A stretch of 64,000 nt of DNA, taken from contig OX457052.1 in the NCBI GenBank assembly GCA_949752735.1, positions 33,201,844-33,265,843 of the forward strand, read 5' to 3'. The translations under genes and the position numbers were made by a program. Origin of the DNA: Lumbricus terrestris. Lineage: Eukaryota > Annelida > Clitellata > Crassiclitellata > Lumbricidae. The notes beneath the pieces are model-generated. The model was given only the letters and a program-made list of their open reading frames with translations. It made no database searches and was not told the origin of the DNA. Positions within the stretch are counted from its first letter, which is position 1, and each line of letters starts with the position of its first letter. Positions 35,040 through 53,519 of the stretch are shown piece by piece.

Positions 35040-35639
35040 GAGGGGGTCCACAAAATGCACGAGGTGCAACCGGGGAGAGGTTGAAAACAATTCTTTGCAT
35101 ACGTAATATATATATGGATGGTTAACAAGTAGCACTTTATTAGCAGTTGGTAAATTGTTGTGCAATGCTACACCATAGCACATTTTATTATGCAACCTCT
35201 GTACCGACAACGTATGCAACAAGTGGACAACGTAAGCTAACACGTTGCATGGCCATTGACCGACACACCAGCAATGTACCAGATACAAAAGAAATGCCTC
35301 ATCATCATAATATTTGCACTTGCACAATTGTCTAGTGTGGCACATCAGAAGCAAATGTAATGTTAAACAGTTCACATTATATATCAATATCCTAGTTTTC
35401 GTAAATATCACCTGTCCAAACATCGCTATCTAATGTATAGACCCAAAAGCATGACAAAGAAATGTCAGAAATATAGAGAAATTTTGGAAACACATAGAAG
35501 CAAAGACACACATAACACGTAGCATATAAAAACAAAGAGGATTACAGCAGCATTTGAGAACCAAGAAAAAAAAATTGTAACAAAAGTGCCGGCCATTTAT
35601 ATACCGGTAATCTACTTTACCAATACAACTACTGCAAAT

Positions 35640-35688
35640 GCACAATTGCACGTGCAATTGCACGTGCAATTGCACGTGCAATTGCAAA
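35640..35688. repeat. Tandem GCACGTGCAATT palindromic repeat
   Basis: About four copies of a 12-bp unit built from GTGCAATTGCAC. Located just downstream of the CAPSL stop codon. Confidence 0.9.
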
Positions 35689-35955
35689 ATTTTGATAGAA
35701 AAAAATTATATTAATGGAATCAGTTGAATCTCATTTAGAAGGATCTGAAAATGAGACAAGTTTTTACGATTTTCATATCAAAAGTCTATATGCTTGCAGG
35801 CTTCACGTTACAAACATTCTTTTAGAGATCTCATGGAAAAGTTCTTTTCCAGGACTCGTGTCACATGACTAAAGTGGATATTCTCTGGCCAGGGTCTTTG
35901 GTTAAAGGTTTCCAGGTGAAGGTTATTGTTGTTGTTGTTGTTGATGCTCCTTTTT

Positions 35956-40765
<4,810 letters not shown>

Positions 40766-41235
40766 ATTAAACCTTGCTGTCGAGAGTACCCTTCGAAAAG
40801 TTCGCCTGAACTGCGGATGTCTTTGATGTAATGCGTTTATTCGCGAAAATCTTCGGCGTTTTTCGACGAGAACTTCGCGAATCATGCACACATAATACTC
40901 GATCGGACAAGGCAAGGCAAGAAAATGGCGGCCAACGACATCGTTGGTTGTCATGACGACGGTTCGTTTGATTGACACTTTATGCGTGGATTCCGTTTGC
41001 GATGCAATTATTCCAGGTTGTCGGTCAGAGATTGCTCTTAATAAAAGAATGGTAGATTATGATCTATTGTGATTTATTGTGTTTGCGTTGTATGGGCAGC
41101 GACGTTTTAGTTTCATACCAAAGGTCAAATAGGCGTTTATATTTAAAATATATATATACGGCGACGTTTTCGGTTTTTACCACGTTGGTTCATGCTTTCA
41201 TTTGCCCCAGAATTGACAACCGTAACCTCTTCTAA

Positions 41236-41760
41236 TTGGTCTGCCCAAGGTTCGATTTCACCTTTAGCCTAGAGTCGGTCCTTAACGCTGTCGCCAGATT
41301 AATTGCATGCTTTCCACGCTACTCTCATATCTCTACTTTTATGTTTGAACAGCTCCATTGGCTTCCTCTAACTGCGCGCATTAAGTTCAAAATTCTCATT
41401 TTGGTCTCTAAAGCACAGCGGAGTCTTGCTCCAAAATATCTAACCAATGGAATTCGCAGGCCAGTTTCAGCCTCCTCGCATCGTCCACTCCGCACTTTAA
41501 ACAGATTTGATCTTCTAGTACCTGCTACTAGAACGGCTATGGCTCAGTCCCGTTCCTTTACATCCCTCTCTTTGGAATACGCTGTCTCCTTCTACTCGAT
41601 CTCAACTTCTGACTGGTACTCCCGCCTCCTCATTTTCTTTTCTCAAAACCTATTTCTTCTCTCGAGGCCTTGCGCACTGGGAGCGCCTCTGAACGGTTAA
41701 CCCTAATAGAGGCAGTGAGGCACTTTATAAATGATTTTATACACTACGGTGCAATACAAA
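41236..41760 (+). pseudogene. CR1/L2-like LINE 3' end
   Basis: The frame reads VLNAVARLIACFPRYSHIST, LHWLPLTARIKFKILILVSK, LAPKYLTNGIRRPV and LRTLNRFDLLVPATRTAMA, the typical C-terminal part of CR1/L2-group reverse transcriptases. It ends in GCGCACTGGGAGCGCCTCTG, followed by a GGCACTTTATAAAT-type tail. 5'-truncated, no catalytic core. Confidence 0.82.
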
Positions 41761-41874
41761 ATATTAGAGCGTGTTAAAACGCAGCCATCTAGCGATTAAG
41801 GCGGAAATTTCAAACACGGCAACGCTAACAACCATAATGTAATTATGTAATCGTGATCTTAAATCTTAATCTCC

Positions 41875-42030
41875 AAGCTTCTAAAGCGCCACTCGAACAC
41901 CAAACGCGGGGCACCAGCTTATTCACGAGAGCTGCGTTGAGTCAAAATGGTTGTCCGCAAGTGTAGTCCAAAGGAGGTTCGGATCCGGTTGCCGTAGGAT
42001 CAGAGGGGGCAGAACAGCTGGCCTAATAAG
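41875..42030 (+). repeat. Dispersed repeat, copy 2
   Basis: AAAGCGCCACTCGAACACCA, CACCAGCTTATTCACGAGAG and GCCGTAGGATCAGAGG are similar to 45-215 in the same order. Confidence 0.6.
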
Positions 42031-42670
42031 ACGGGTGTTTTCTATAGGTGGAGGATCAGATAAGATAGGGTAAGATTTCGTTCAATCAATCAATCAGTCA
42101 GTCTATCAATCAATCGATCAATCAGTTGCTTTATTATTATGGCCAACCGATGGGACAAGAACAAGTTATGATAACAGTTCTTGAAATATAAGAGATGTAG
42201 GCTAGGCTAGCTAGCTATATCTCTAAGGGCTACATTATTCTAACAACACAACACTTGACATAGGCTACAAACGTTAGCCTATCTAGAGCGAAAACTTTCT
42301 AAGAAAATTGTACTAGCATTAGAATAGTCCTATAAGGAATGGGGCGGAGGTAACAGGAAACCAACTCGAAGAGCAAATGAATTTAGGAGACTTGAAAAAA
42401 TAATGTCATTGGGTCCACAGGATTTGTCCTCAACGTATGGTCCGATGTAGGCCTACACATGTGGTCCGCGATCTCGATATAGCGTCAGCTAGACGTCTGA
42501 GTGCGTGCGTGCGTGCGTGCGTGCGTGTGCGTGTGTGTTTGTGTGTGTGCGCGCGCGCATGTGTGCAAGAGACGTACAGACAGAGACAGATAGAAGTTTT
42601 TCTTGTGCATGGCTTTGTTATTAGTCGAATTGACCAACGTTGCTCTATGGTGCCGCGGGTTCGCTATTAA

Positions 42671-42785
<115 letters not shown>

Positions 42786-42885
42786 TAGGGCACCTTGTCT
42801 GGATTTCCCGGGGCCATGGACCGGCCACCCTAAACAAACTAAAATTTATATATAGATGCTCTGAAATTAGCATACCTACAACGTC

Positions 42886-42890
<5 letters not shown>
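42786..42890 (+). mobile_element. Non-LTR retrotransposon copy A: 3' end only
   Basis: About 105 bp matching the last coding bases and 3' UTR of copies B and C (GGGCACCTTGTCTGGATTTC, GGCCATGGACCGGCCACCC, AAACAAACTAAAATTTATAT), with (AAT)n or (ATT)n on both sides. Extremely 5'-truncated. Confidence 0.85.

Positions 42891-42940
<50 letters not shown>
42888..42940. repeat. (AAT)n microsatellite
   Basis: Pure AAT repeat between copy A and the inverted-repeat element. Confidence 0.95.
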
Positions 42941-42942
<2 letters not shown>

Positions 42943-42947
42943 TGATT

Positions 42948-43770
42948 AATTGAAGGGCTTGGAGCAATAACAAGGTATGTCGAAAATCATGAATGTTGGG
43001 AAATCGACTTCAAAGATTTACCACTTCAAACAGCCGTATCTAAGCCATTTGATAACATATCGACAAACTGTTTTAAGCAATATGTACCTTAAAATTGTCT
43101 TTAACGAAATTTGTAAAAGTTTCAATGCGAAAGATGAAATTATTAGTATTTTTATACATTTTGCATCATATCGGGTTATTGCAACACGAACACTCAGTCA
43201 TCAGTATCATTTCTGGTGCAATAACAGGTTATGTCGACAAAGCGTTTTTTAGCAGCTGCAATACCATACATGTCATCTGGAATAAGTGAACATACCTTAT
43301 TATTGCACTGAACTGTCTCTATTACACAGTTCGAGAATCGTGCAATAACATGGTAAGTCATCATAACTGTAGTACTGTCGATATATCTGATATGTAAAAA
43401 CAGTGCAATAAGAAGTTTTAATGACATAACTGTAGAAATTGCATCCAATTCAAACGAAAGTGGGAGCAATAACAGATTATGTCATATAACTTCATTGTTG
43501 CACCGGCTTCAATACAAAGTTTGTAAGAAAACACGGCAATGTATGTCGTCATACCGGGATATTGCATTAGAGTTATGGTCGAACTCTGACGAGTGCGCAA
43601 TTACATGTTATGTTGACATAACGTTTTTTGAAAAACAGCGCTCAAAACTATTCAGATCTGTACCAAATTTACAGAGTTGATAGATTACCATCTTCCGCTC
43701 ACGGTGGCATACTGTTTCGCAAGACATAGGTATGTCGACATACCTTGTTATTGCTCCAAGCCCTTCAATT
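42948..43770. mobile_element. Inverted-repeat element with iterated GCAATAACAnGTTATGTCGAC words, 823 bp
   Basis: Perfect 36-bp inverted repeats at 42948-42983 and 43735-43770 (outer part AATTGAAGGGCTTGGAG, inner part GCAATAACAAGGTATGTCGA). Diverged copies of the inner motif, several continuing into its complement, recur near 43218, 43350, 43403, 43465, 43532, 43597 and 43725. The target duplication is ambiguous (AATT, or AATTGAT at 42940-42946 and 43767-43773). It lies exactly between an (AAT)n tract and the truncated 5' end of retrotransposon copy B. No coding capacity recognised. Confidence 0.8.
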
Positions 43771-45518
43771 GATAAATCGTCGGTTGATGAAATCATCCCT
43801 GAATTGGCCGCATATTGTCACCTTGCCTACGCCGAGACGACATCTCTACAATTCGGCAGGTTTAATATACTATCGCAGGAAGGGTCACAACAGGGCGATC
43901 CATTGGGGCCTCTACTATTCTGTCTACCGCTCCATCCTATTCTAACTCGCTTGGTGTCGCCCTTGGCTTTTGGATACCTCGATGACCTCACCCTTGGCGG
44001 GAACCCAGAGATAGTGGAGTCTGACGTGGATTCGATCGAGGAAGGATGCTCGCGACTGGGGCTAACGCTCAACCGAACTAAGTGCGAGATCATCGCGGCT
44101 GACTTTGATTTCTACAACACCAACCGAGGCGCTATGCGACAATTCGCCCGAGTTGATCCCATGGAGGCCATGCTTCTTGGTGCTCCGCTCATGTCGTCGT
44201 CGGCCCTTCTATCAGCGCTCGACAAATGCGTGACCGACCTCGGGACCTCGATCGACAGATTACAACTCGTCGCAAAACAGGACGCTCTCTTGATCCTCAG
44301 ATGCTCGCTTGGCTCGCCTAGGCTGATGCACCTATTAAGATGCACCCCTTGTCACGACCACCCTCGATTGCAGGATTACGATGAGCTGCTAAGGGGAGGT
44401 CTTGAACGGATATTTAACATTACTTTGACCGACGACCAATGGATGCAGGCCTCTCTTCCAATCAGATTAGGGGGACTGGGAGTTAGGAGGGTGTCTTCGT
44501 TGGCACTTCCAGCCTTTTTGGCTTCTGCCGCTGGCACCCTCTCCATCCAGTCTCTTATCTTGGGAGCGGCCTGGATCTTTAACGACGAATCATCCGATTC
44601 CGCGCGGTCCGACTGGATGCGAATTTCTGAGACTGGAGATCCAACGGAGTTTCCAGGTCACAAGCAGTCACTGCTGGACAAGCCGCTGCTGCTTAAGACC
44701 GTGCTTTCGATCGAGTCAAGGCTTCAAGACCCATACGATCGGGCACGTCTAAAGGCCTCAATGGCGCCACACGCTTCCGACTGGCTATACGCCCTTCCAC
44801 TTACCGCGTTCGACCTCAGATTGAACGACGAGGCAGTGCGAGTTGCGATAGGTCTCCGACTTGGCGCGGCCATATGTGAGCCGCACACGTGTGTTTGTGG
44901 CGCTCCTGTATCAGCAAGGGGCTCACATGGTCTCTCATGCTCCCTTGGATTCGGTCGACAGGCAAGGCATAGCACCATCAACGACCTTGTCTACCGAAGT
45001 CTAAATAGAGCTGGCACTCCGGCAATCAAGGAGCCGTCGGGCCTTACGAGGTTGGACGGGAAACGACCGGACGGCCAGACCCTAATCCCCTGGAGTCAGG
45101 GGAGAGCGCTGATTTGGGACGCGACCGTTGTTGACACGGTGGCTGCTTCCTACGTCCTCGAGAACGCGTCTGAAGCCGGGAGAGCGGCGGAGAAAGCCGC
45201 CACTAGGAAACTTTCAAAATACTCGGACCTCCAAAGGACATACATCTTCGTCCCCTTGGCTGTCGAAACAATGGGTCCCATCAACAATGAGGGTCTCGCC
45301 TTTGTTTCCGAAATCGGACACCGGCTTTCAAAGTTATCTGGAGATTTACGCGAAACTGGTTTCCTTTTCCAGAGCATTTCTGTTACAATTCAACGCTACA
45401 ACGCCGTTGCCTACCACGGCACCTTGTCTGGACTACCCGGAGCCATGGACCGGCCACCCTAAACTAACTAAAATTGTTCTGTAAAAACTAAATCGAATTC
45501 TAAACCTAACATTCCAGT

Positions 45519-45520
<2 letters not shown>
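43771..45520 (+). mobile_element. Non-LTR retrotransposon copy B: partial RT, zinc knuckle, restriction-like endonuclease
   Basis: The open frame runs to the TAA at 45460-45462, about 563 codons, without a break. It starts inside the reverse-transcriptase domain, with GDPLGPLLFC near 43894 and YLDDLTLGG near 43974 (an F/YxDD box with Leu at x). A Cys/His knuckle follows (CEPHTCVCG ... HGLSC, about 44876-44940). The endonuclease core has KRPDGQTLIPW and, 15 residues after the PD, WDATVVDT (45060-45137). The C-terminus contains FVPLAVETMGPINNEG and SITIQRYNA-like motifs. This order is that of RLE-type elements (R2/R4/CRE/NeSL groups). A 3' UTR of about 58 bp leads into (AAT)n. The 5' RT motifs and N-terminal domain are missing. 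Confidence 0.92.

Positions 45521-45599
<79 letters not shown>
45521..45599. repeat. (AAT)n microsatellite
   Basis: Pure AAT repeat between the 3' end of copy B and the 5' junction of copy C. Confidence 0.95.
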
Positions 45600-45600
<1 letters not shown>

Positions 45601-46345
45601 GCGCCACACGCTTCTGACTGGCTATACGCCCTTCCACTTACCGCGTTCGACCTCAGATTGAACGACGAGGCTGTGAGAGTCGCGGTAGGTCTCCGACTTG
45701 GCGCGGCCATTTGTGAGCCGCACACGTGTGTTTGTGGTGCTCCTGTATCAGCAAGAGGCTCGCATGGTCTTTCATGCTTCCTTGGTTTCGGTCGTCAGGC
45801 AAGACATGGCACCATCAACGACCTTGTCTACCGAGGTTTAAATAGAGCTGGTACTCCGGCAATCAAGGAGCCGTCGGGCCTCACGAGGTTGGACGGAAAA
45901 AGACCGGACGGCCAGACTCTCATCCCTTGGAGCAACGGAAGGGCGTTGATTTGGGACGCGACCGTGGTGGACACGGTGGCCGCCTCGTACGTCCACGAGA
46001 ACGCGACCGAAGACGGGAGAGCAGCAGAGAAAGCCGCTACAAGGAAAATTTCAAAGTACTTAGACCTTCAGAAAACATACGTCTTCGTCCCCTTAGCCGT
46101 GGAAACAATGGGGCCAATCAACAACGAGGGCCTCGCCTTTGTGTCCGAGATTGGACGCCGGCTGTCGAAATTATCTGGAGATATACGAGAAGCGGGTTTT
46201 CTTTTCCAAAGCATTTCAATCACTATCCAGCGCTACAACGCCGTTGCCTTCCAGGGCACCTTGTCTGGATTACCCGGGGCCATGGACCGGCCACACTAAA
46301 CAAACTAAAATTTATATGTAAAAACCAAATCGTAACTGTATATAA
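45597..46345 (+). mobile_element. Non-LTR retrotransposon copy C: knuckle and endonuclease only
   Basis: The frame from ATG at 45598 to 46299 (233 codons) is about 90% identical to the C-terminal part of copy B by eye. It keeps CEPHTCVCG ... HGLSC, KRPDGQTLIPW and WDATVVDT. The 5' truncation falls exactly at (AAT)n|GGCGCC, where the tract supplies part of the ATG. The 3' UTR (AAACAAACTAAAATTTATAT) resembles copy A more than copy B. No reverse transcriptase remains. Confidence 0.92.
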
Positions 46346-46356
46346 TAATAATATTA

Positions 46357-46411
<55 letters not shown>

Positions 46412-46423
46412 GAATAATAATAA

Positions 46424-46425
<2 letters not shown>
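46341..46425. repeat. (AAT)n microsatellite
   Basis: Slightly interrupted AAT repeat between copy C and copy D. Confidence 0.95.
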
Positions 46426-48739
<2,314 letters not shown>

Positions 48740-48744
48740 ACGAC

Positions 48745-49010
48745 AATCTATATGGTCCCCGTTACACAGCCATACCGTTACAAGGGCGCCTTACAAAGCT
48801 AGGCTGGCAGACAACGCTAAGCTTTCTCGGTTGTAGTGCCATCCATCTCGAACGACCTCCCTTCAAACTTCAAAGCTGAATTTATTACATCTGATCAATC
48901 AAGATTCGTTTCATAAATCCTTTTCTATTATAGCCGTGGCTGAACTGGGAGCGTTACTGAGTAGGTTCTTCTTAAAAAGGGCGCTATATAAATCCATGGA
49001 TTGATTGAAT
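48745..49010 (+). pseudogene. CR1/L2-like LINE 3' end with (GAAT)n tail
   Basis: Traces of SISNDLPSNFKAEF and FRS-like coding are followed by CTGGGAGCGTTACTGAGTAG, then GGGCGCTATATAAATCC and a long TGAATGAT tract. The tail matches other LINE and SINE tails in the window. Confidence 0.55.
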
Positions 49011-49230
49011 GAATGAATGAATAATTGAATGATTGAATGAGTGAATGAGTGAATGATTGAATGAATAAATGAATGAATGATTGATTGAATGAATGAATGA
49101 TTGAATGATTGAATGAGTGAATGATTGAATGAGTGAATGATTGATTGAATGAGTGAATGAATGATTGAATGATTGAATAAATGAATGAATAAATTAATGA
49201 ATGAATGAATGAATGATGAATGAATGATTA
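49006..49230. repeat. (TGAA)n/(TGATTGAA)n tail tract
   Basis: GAATGAATGATTGAATGAG units following the LINE-type tail at 48745-49010. Confidence 0.92.
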
Positions 49231-50275
49231 ACTGCATATAGAGCCTACATGCATGGCTTAATGTTTGCCTGGACGGTCATGGACGGCGTCCATGCACTTG
49301 TTTTAAAATCTGAACGCCATCCAGCCACTTATTGGCGAGCACAGACTGGAAAGGTAAGGGGTGTCCAGGCACTTCTTTTGGAGAGGTAAGGGGCGTCCAG
49401 GCACTTATTTTTCCACACTTTAGGCACTGCCCACATGTACTATATGCATACTATTTACATAATAAATTTCTTTCCGTTTGACACAACGCGTGCACTCAAG
49501 TTCACATGTGCAGATTCCTATTTCGCACAAAATAGACCCACAGGACATGTTATGTAACAGTGTTTAATCTAGCCCATCCTATGGGGGCGGGGCGGGGGCG
49601 GGGAAATCTATAATAAAAACTAATGTTGAATAATCACTATGCTATAAAATGAATTATGCATGACTTATAACTTATAGCACATAATCTATTATGCAATAAA
49701 TTTATATATTATATCGGTTAAGTCAATAAATGATTCTGACGTCAGCAGATGCATTCCTCTCCATCTGTATACCAGAAATAGAAGGTCTACCGACTTTATG
49801 CAACATCTCCTCCTCCTTTTCCTCTTCCTCTTCCTCCTCCTTCTCCTCCTTTTCCTCCTCCTCCGCAGCCCTCTCTTCCTCCCTTCCTCCCTCCAATCCA
49901 TCCGACCAGAAATAGCGCTGCATAAAACTGCCAGACACGTGGCCTCCGCTGCTCCAGACGTCTGATCCACGTCTCTAAGAATGGGGTCAAAAGCAGAAGT
50001 ATAATATACGAACGATGAGGTCAAGAAATGAATGATAGAACCATATTAATAATAATAATTATATGTAAGCGGATCATCTATTATATACGCAGGCATATAT
50101 ATACACAGGGCCTAGCAACAATGAACGTGGCCCCTCCGAACAAAATATTATGTCCGGGGCGGCGGGGCCCTTGCAATGCAGAAACTGGTGTTATTATATA
50201 CTCTATCTATGAACTTTTCGAGAATTGGCATCAAAGTGCCTTGATCCGTTTGACGTCAAAAAAATGGTCGCTCGT

Positions 50276-50488
50276 CAGTGGCGGGGCCAGGATTTCAGTT
50301 TCGGGGGGTTGAAGCCTCGCGACGAAAATTTCCCATTTTCATCCGTCAAAATTTCTGACGACCTTTTTTTAGTCGTCAGCCGAAAATCGTGGATATTTTT
50401 CAATGTAAAAAATTCGGATGGCCTTTTTTTAGGGAGGGCTGAGCCTCTCTTTGTAGCCCCCCGCTTAGCCCCCCTAGCGCCGCCACTG
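50276..50488. mobile_element. hAT-like MITE (CAGTGGCGGC family), 213 bp
   Basis: Starts CAGTGGCGGGGCCAGGATTT and ends CTAGCGCCGCCACTG. Perfect 8-bp target duplication TCGCTCGT at 50268-50275 and 50489-50496. Same family and orientation as 34817-35039. Confidence 0.92.
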
Positions 50489-50529
50489 TCGCTCGTTCCT
50501 CTAATAACAACTGTCGATGGTGAGAGGTA

Positions 50530-51118
50530 TAGTATGGATGGGATTAAGAAGAGGAGTAGGAGGAGGAGCAGGAGGAGGAAGTGAAGGAGGAGGAGCAGGA
50601 AGAGGAGTAGTAGGAGGAAGAGGACAAGGACGAGGACAAGGACGAGGACAAGGAGAAAGAAGAGGCGGAGGATGATGAGGATGAGGACGAGGAGGACGAG
50701 GAGGAGAAGAAAGAGGAGGAGGACAAAGAGGAGGAAGAGGTTGAGAAGGATGAAGAGAACGGAGAGGACAAGGAGGAGAAAGAGGAAGAGACAAGGAGGA
50801 GGAAGAGGTTGAGAAGGAGGAAGAGGATGGAGAGGACGAGGAGGAGAAAGAGGAGGGACGAGGAAGAAGAGGTTGAGAAGGATGAAGGGAAGAAGGAGGA
50901 GGAGAAGGAGAAGGAGAAGGAGGAGGAGGAGAAGGAGAAGGAGAAGAATGAGAAGGAGAAGGAGGAGAAGAAAGAGGAGGACGATGAGGAGAAGGAGAAG
51001 AAAGAGGAGGACGAGGAGGAAAAGGAAGAGGAGAAGGAAGAGGAGAAGGAGGAGGAGAAGGAGGAGGAGGAAGAGGAGAAAGAGAAGGAGAAGAATGAGA
51101 AGGAGAAGGAGGAGGAAT
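50530..51118. repeat. Polypurine tract, about 590 bp
   Basis: Almost only A and G on the plus strand (GGAGGA, GAAGAG, GGACGA units). It explains all long open frames here on both strands. Confidence 0.95.
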
Positions 51119-51399
51119 GCAAAGAAGCGATTAAAGACTGGGCGAATCCTTTCGACTGTCAATCCGGGCATCGACATCAAATACCGAGCACCTGTCGGGT
51201 CTGGCGGGCCACTTCGAAACACATAGGTGCAGGTTACCTGCGCCGCGCTGAATCATTCCCGTTTCCCGTCTCCCGTCCTGCCACCGACTGTGCGGCGGTG
51301 CTCCGCCCACGTTGCGCCCACCCGCGATGACCCATGAATGGAAGCCACGGTTCGACCCCCGGACTATTTTAACACGGGTCATAAAAAGTGCAGTACTGT

Positions 51400-51485
51400 A
51401 TTGTATTTAAACATTTATAAAGCGCCTCTAGTAGGGTGAACCATTCAGAGGCGCTCCCTCTCCGCCACTGTTTGCATTCAGACAG
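51400..51485 (-). repeat. Inverted LINE/SINE tail
   Basis: ATTTATAAAGCGCCTCTAG is followed by CATTCAGAGGCGCTCCCTC, the reverse complement of the common tail. Confidence 0.5.
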
Positions 51486-52474
51486 TGCCAGTCCCAGGCC
51501 TGAATGGAGGAGGAGGGCGACACTAATCATTTTTCGTTATGTGGTCGTTAAAGAGGAACAATTATTCCAGATAATTTGGATGCTTTAATTATTATTTGTC
51601 CACAATTATTCTCGCACTGCTCCGACTTCATCCACGCTTGGGACTCGCAGTGCTTCTTCATTCTTTCCATCCTCCACGGTGGTAAATAATATTACACCCA
51701 TTGGACGGCAATGACCTTTTTACCATTTTTTTAAAACTGCGCAACTGTTCTTTTACAACTGTTGAAATCCATTTGCACATTTAGCCTTGATCGCTCAAGC
51801 CGTGCCTGCTCGGTGACCTCCGTTAGTTCAGTCGCTCTACGCTCCTTGAAACGTTTTAAATCACTTCAAGTTTTAACTGGAATAGCGTACAATTATATAA
51901 AGCTAACTACTAAGTTTATACTGTTTATTGGGAATGAAATAGTTTCATTCTCCGTAATATTTTTACATGTTTGGTGTTAATTCTTTATTTTTCGTAGAGG
52001 CTCGATTTTTTTCCGTACACCGTGTATATGTGTGGGTGCACGCGTAGGTATTAGCGTGTGTGGGTGGGTGTGTATTTATCTGTCTATGCATGCATGATAT
52101 ATGTATAAAAACGCATACAATAAAACTCAATTCTTTGTCACACGAGTAAATTAAATGCCTTCACTCAATCTCTTCGTATTGCTTATGTTATTTGAAGTAA
52201 GACTGCGACCCAGTAGCGAAGTATAATAGGTCTAACCCTGGAGCAGCATACGTTCAGGCAGCCATAGACCCCGATGTATAAAGGCGAAGAATTGGAAAAG
52301 TATTAAGTCGTTGTCTGCGTTAGATCTGCATTTTACCGAACGTATGGAAACCCGAGACCCTTCTATCCTCTGACTGCCAAGTTCATCAATCTTATAAACC
52401 AGCACAGACCGAAGGTAAAATAGACCGTCGATAATAATATGGACCGGTTCCGAAATACGAAAGTCTGTGCATCT

Positions 52475-52950
52475 GTTGTTGCAGGTGTCACGAAATAGAG
52501 TATCCCCCGTATTAATTGTATCCCCCAAAATTAAAAAAGTCGAAAAAACCGCTTCCGCGTGTAGTTTTTTGGCAAATTAATTTTCATCTGCTTTGTTTTG
52601 AACAATGACACTAACAAGTATGTTTATTCCTACTAGATAATTTGTTTTGCCCTGTTTTTAGAGCACTTAAAACATTTAAAACACTTAAGAACACTCAGAG
52701 TCACTAAATAAATTCGAGATGCCTTTATCTGAGCATTGCCTAGGACACTTAAAACAATTAGAGTCACTTAAAATTTTGATTACAGTACAAATATTTTTAT
52801 TATGCGCATTTTTCAAAAAAGGGGATAGAATGGTTTATCCCCCCGGATAGTATAGACCGGTTAATTCCATCCGGGGGGATAGATTAATTTATCCCCCCGG
52901 ATAGCTTTCAGGGGGGATACTCCGTTTCATGACACAGGCAACATTGAGGA
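52475..52950. mobile_element. Inverted-repeat element with ATCCCCCCGGAT words
   Basis: Left GTGTCACGAAATAGAGTATC and complement of right GTGTCATGAAACGGAGTATC, both followed by CCCC, form imperfect inverted ends. GGATAGA/TATCCCCCCGGATAG words recur between 52820 and 52915. No target duplication identified; exact edges uncertain. Confidence 0.5.
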
Positions 52951-53034
52951 TTAGGATGATTTGAAATTAAAGGAAACACAGGCGGGAAAAGATGCGTTTG
53001 TTGACAGGTAGTAGGCCTATAAAGAGAAACAGGA

Positions 53035-53300
53035 AGTGGAGAAAAAGAGGAGAAAAAGAGGAAGAGGAGGATTAGAAAAAGGAAGAGGAGGAAGAAGAGG
53101 AAGAGGAAAAGAAAGAAGAAGAGGGAACTGGAGAAAGAAGACGAAGATTTAGAGGAAGAAAAAGAGGAACAGGATGAAGAAAAAGGAAGAGGAGAAAGAA
53201 GATGAAAAGGAAATGTAAGAGGGGAAGAAGGAGAATATGACGGTGGAGGCAAAGGAAAAAGAAAAGGGTGGAAAAGGAGGAAGAGGAAGAAAGTAGAGGA
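53035..53300. repeat. Polypurine tract
   Basis: AGGAAGAGGAAAAGAAAGAA-type run of about 260 bp. Confidence 0.9.
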
Positions 53301-53344
53301 ACAGCAGCTGTAGCCTCATAAGCTAGCCATGAATCAGCTGAGAG

Positions 53345-53440
53345 TTTGAAGTGGTGGCATGGTTAATGGTTATGAGCATGAGGGCAGGTGACTAAGCCTC
53401 TCCCTCGCCGTCTCGTCCTCTCACCAATGGACTAAGTGTG
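53345..53440 (-). repeat. SINE family 2 fragment, reverse
   Basis: Reverse complement contains GACGGCGAGGGAGAGGCTTA and GTCACCTGCCCTCATGCTCA, the central family 2 block. Confidence 0.45.
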
Positions 53441-53519
53441 CATCCAGTTTGCTCACTCCAGCCAAGATGACTAGGTGGAGTAGAATGTGAAAATGTGAAG
53501 CGAAATAGAAACCGAAACG

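Noticed and set aside
40766..40978. Upstream extension of CAPSL exon 1 by 71 codons
   Set aside because: The family start aligns with the inner ATG (MAATARLNKE); the extension is rich in Arg and His without family similarity.
50275..51330. Leu-, Ser- and Glu/Arg-rich frames up to 315 codons
   Set aside because: They come from the 590-bp polypurine tract; every frame is open because stops need T in the plus strand context or are avoided by composition.
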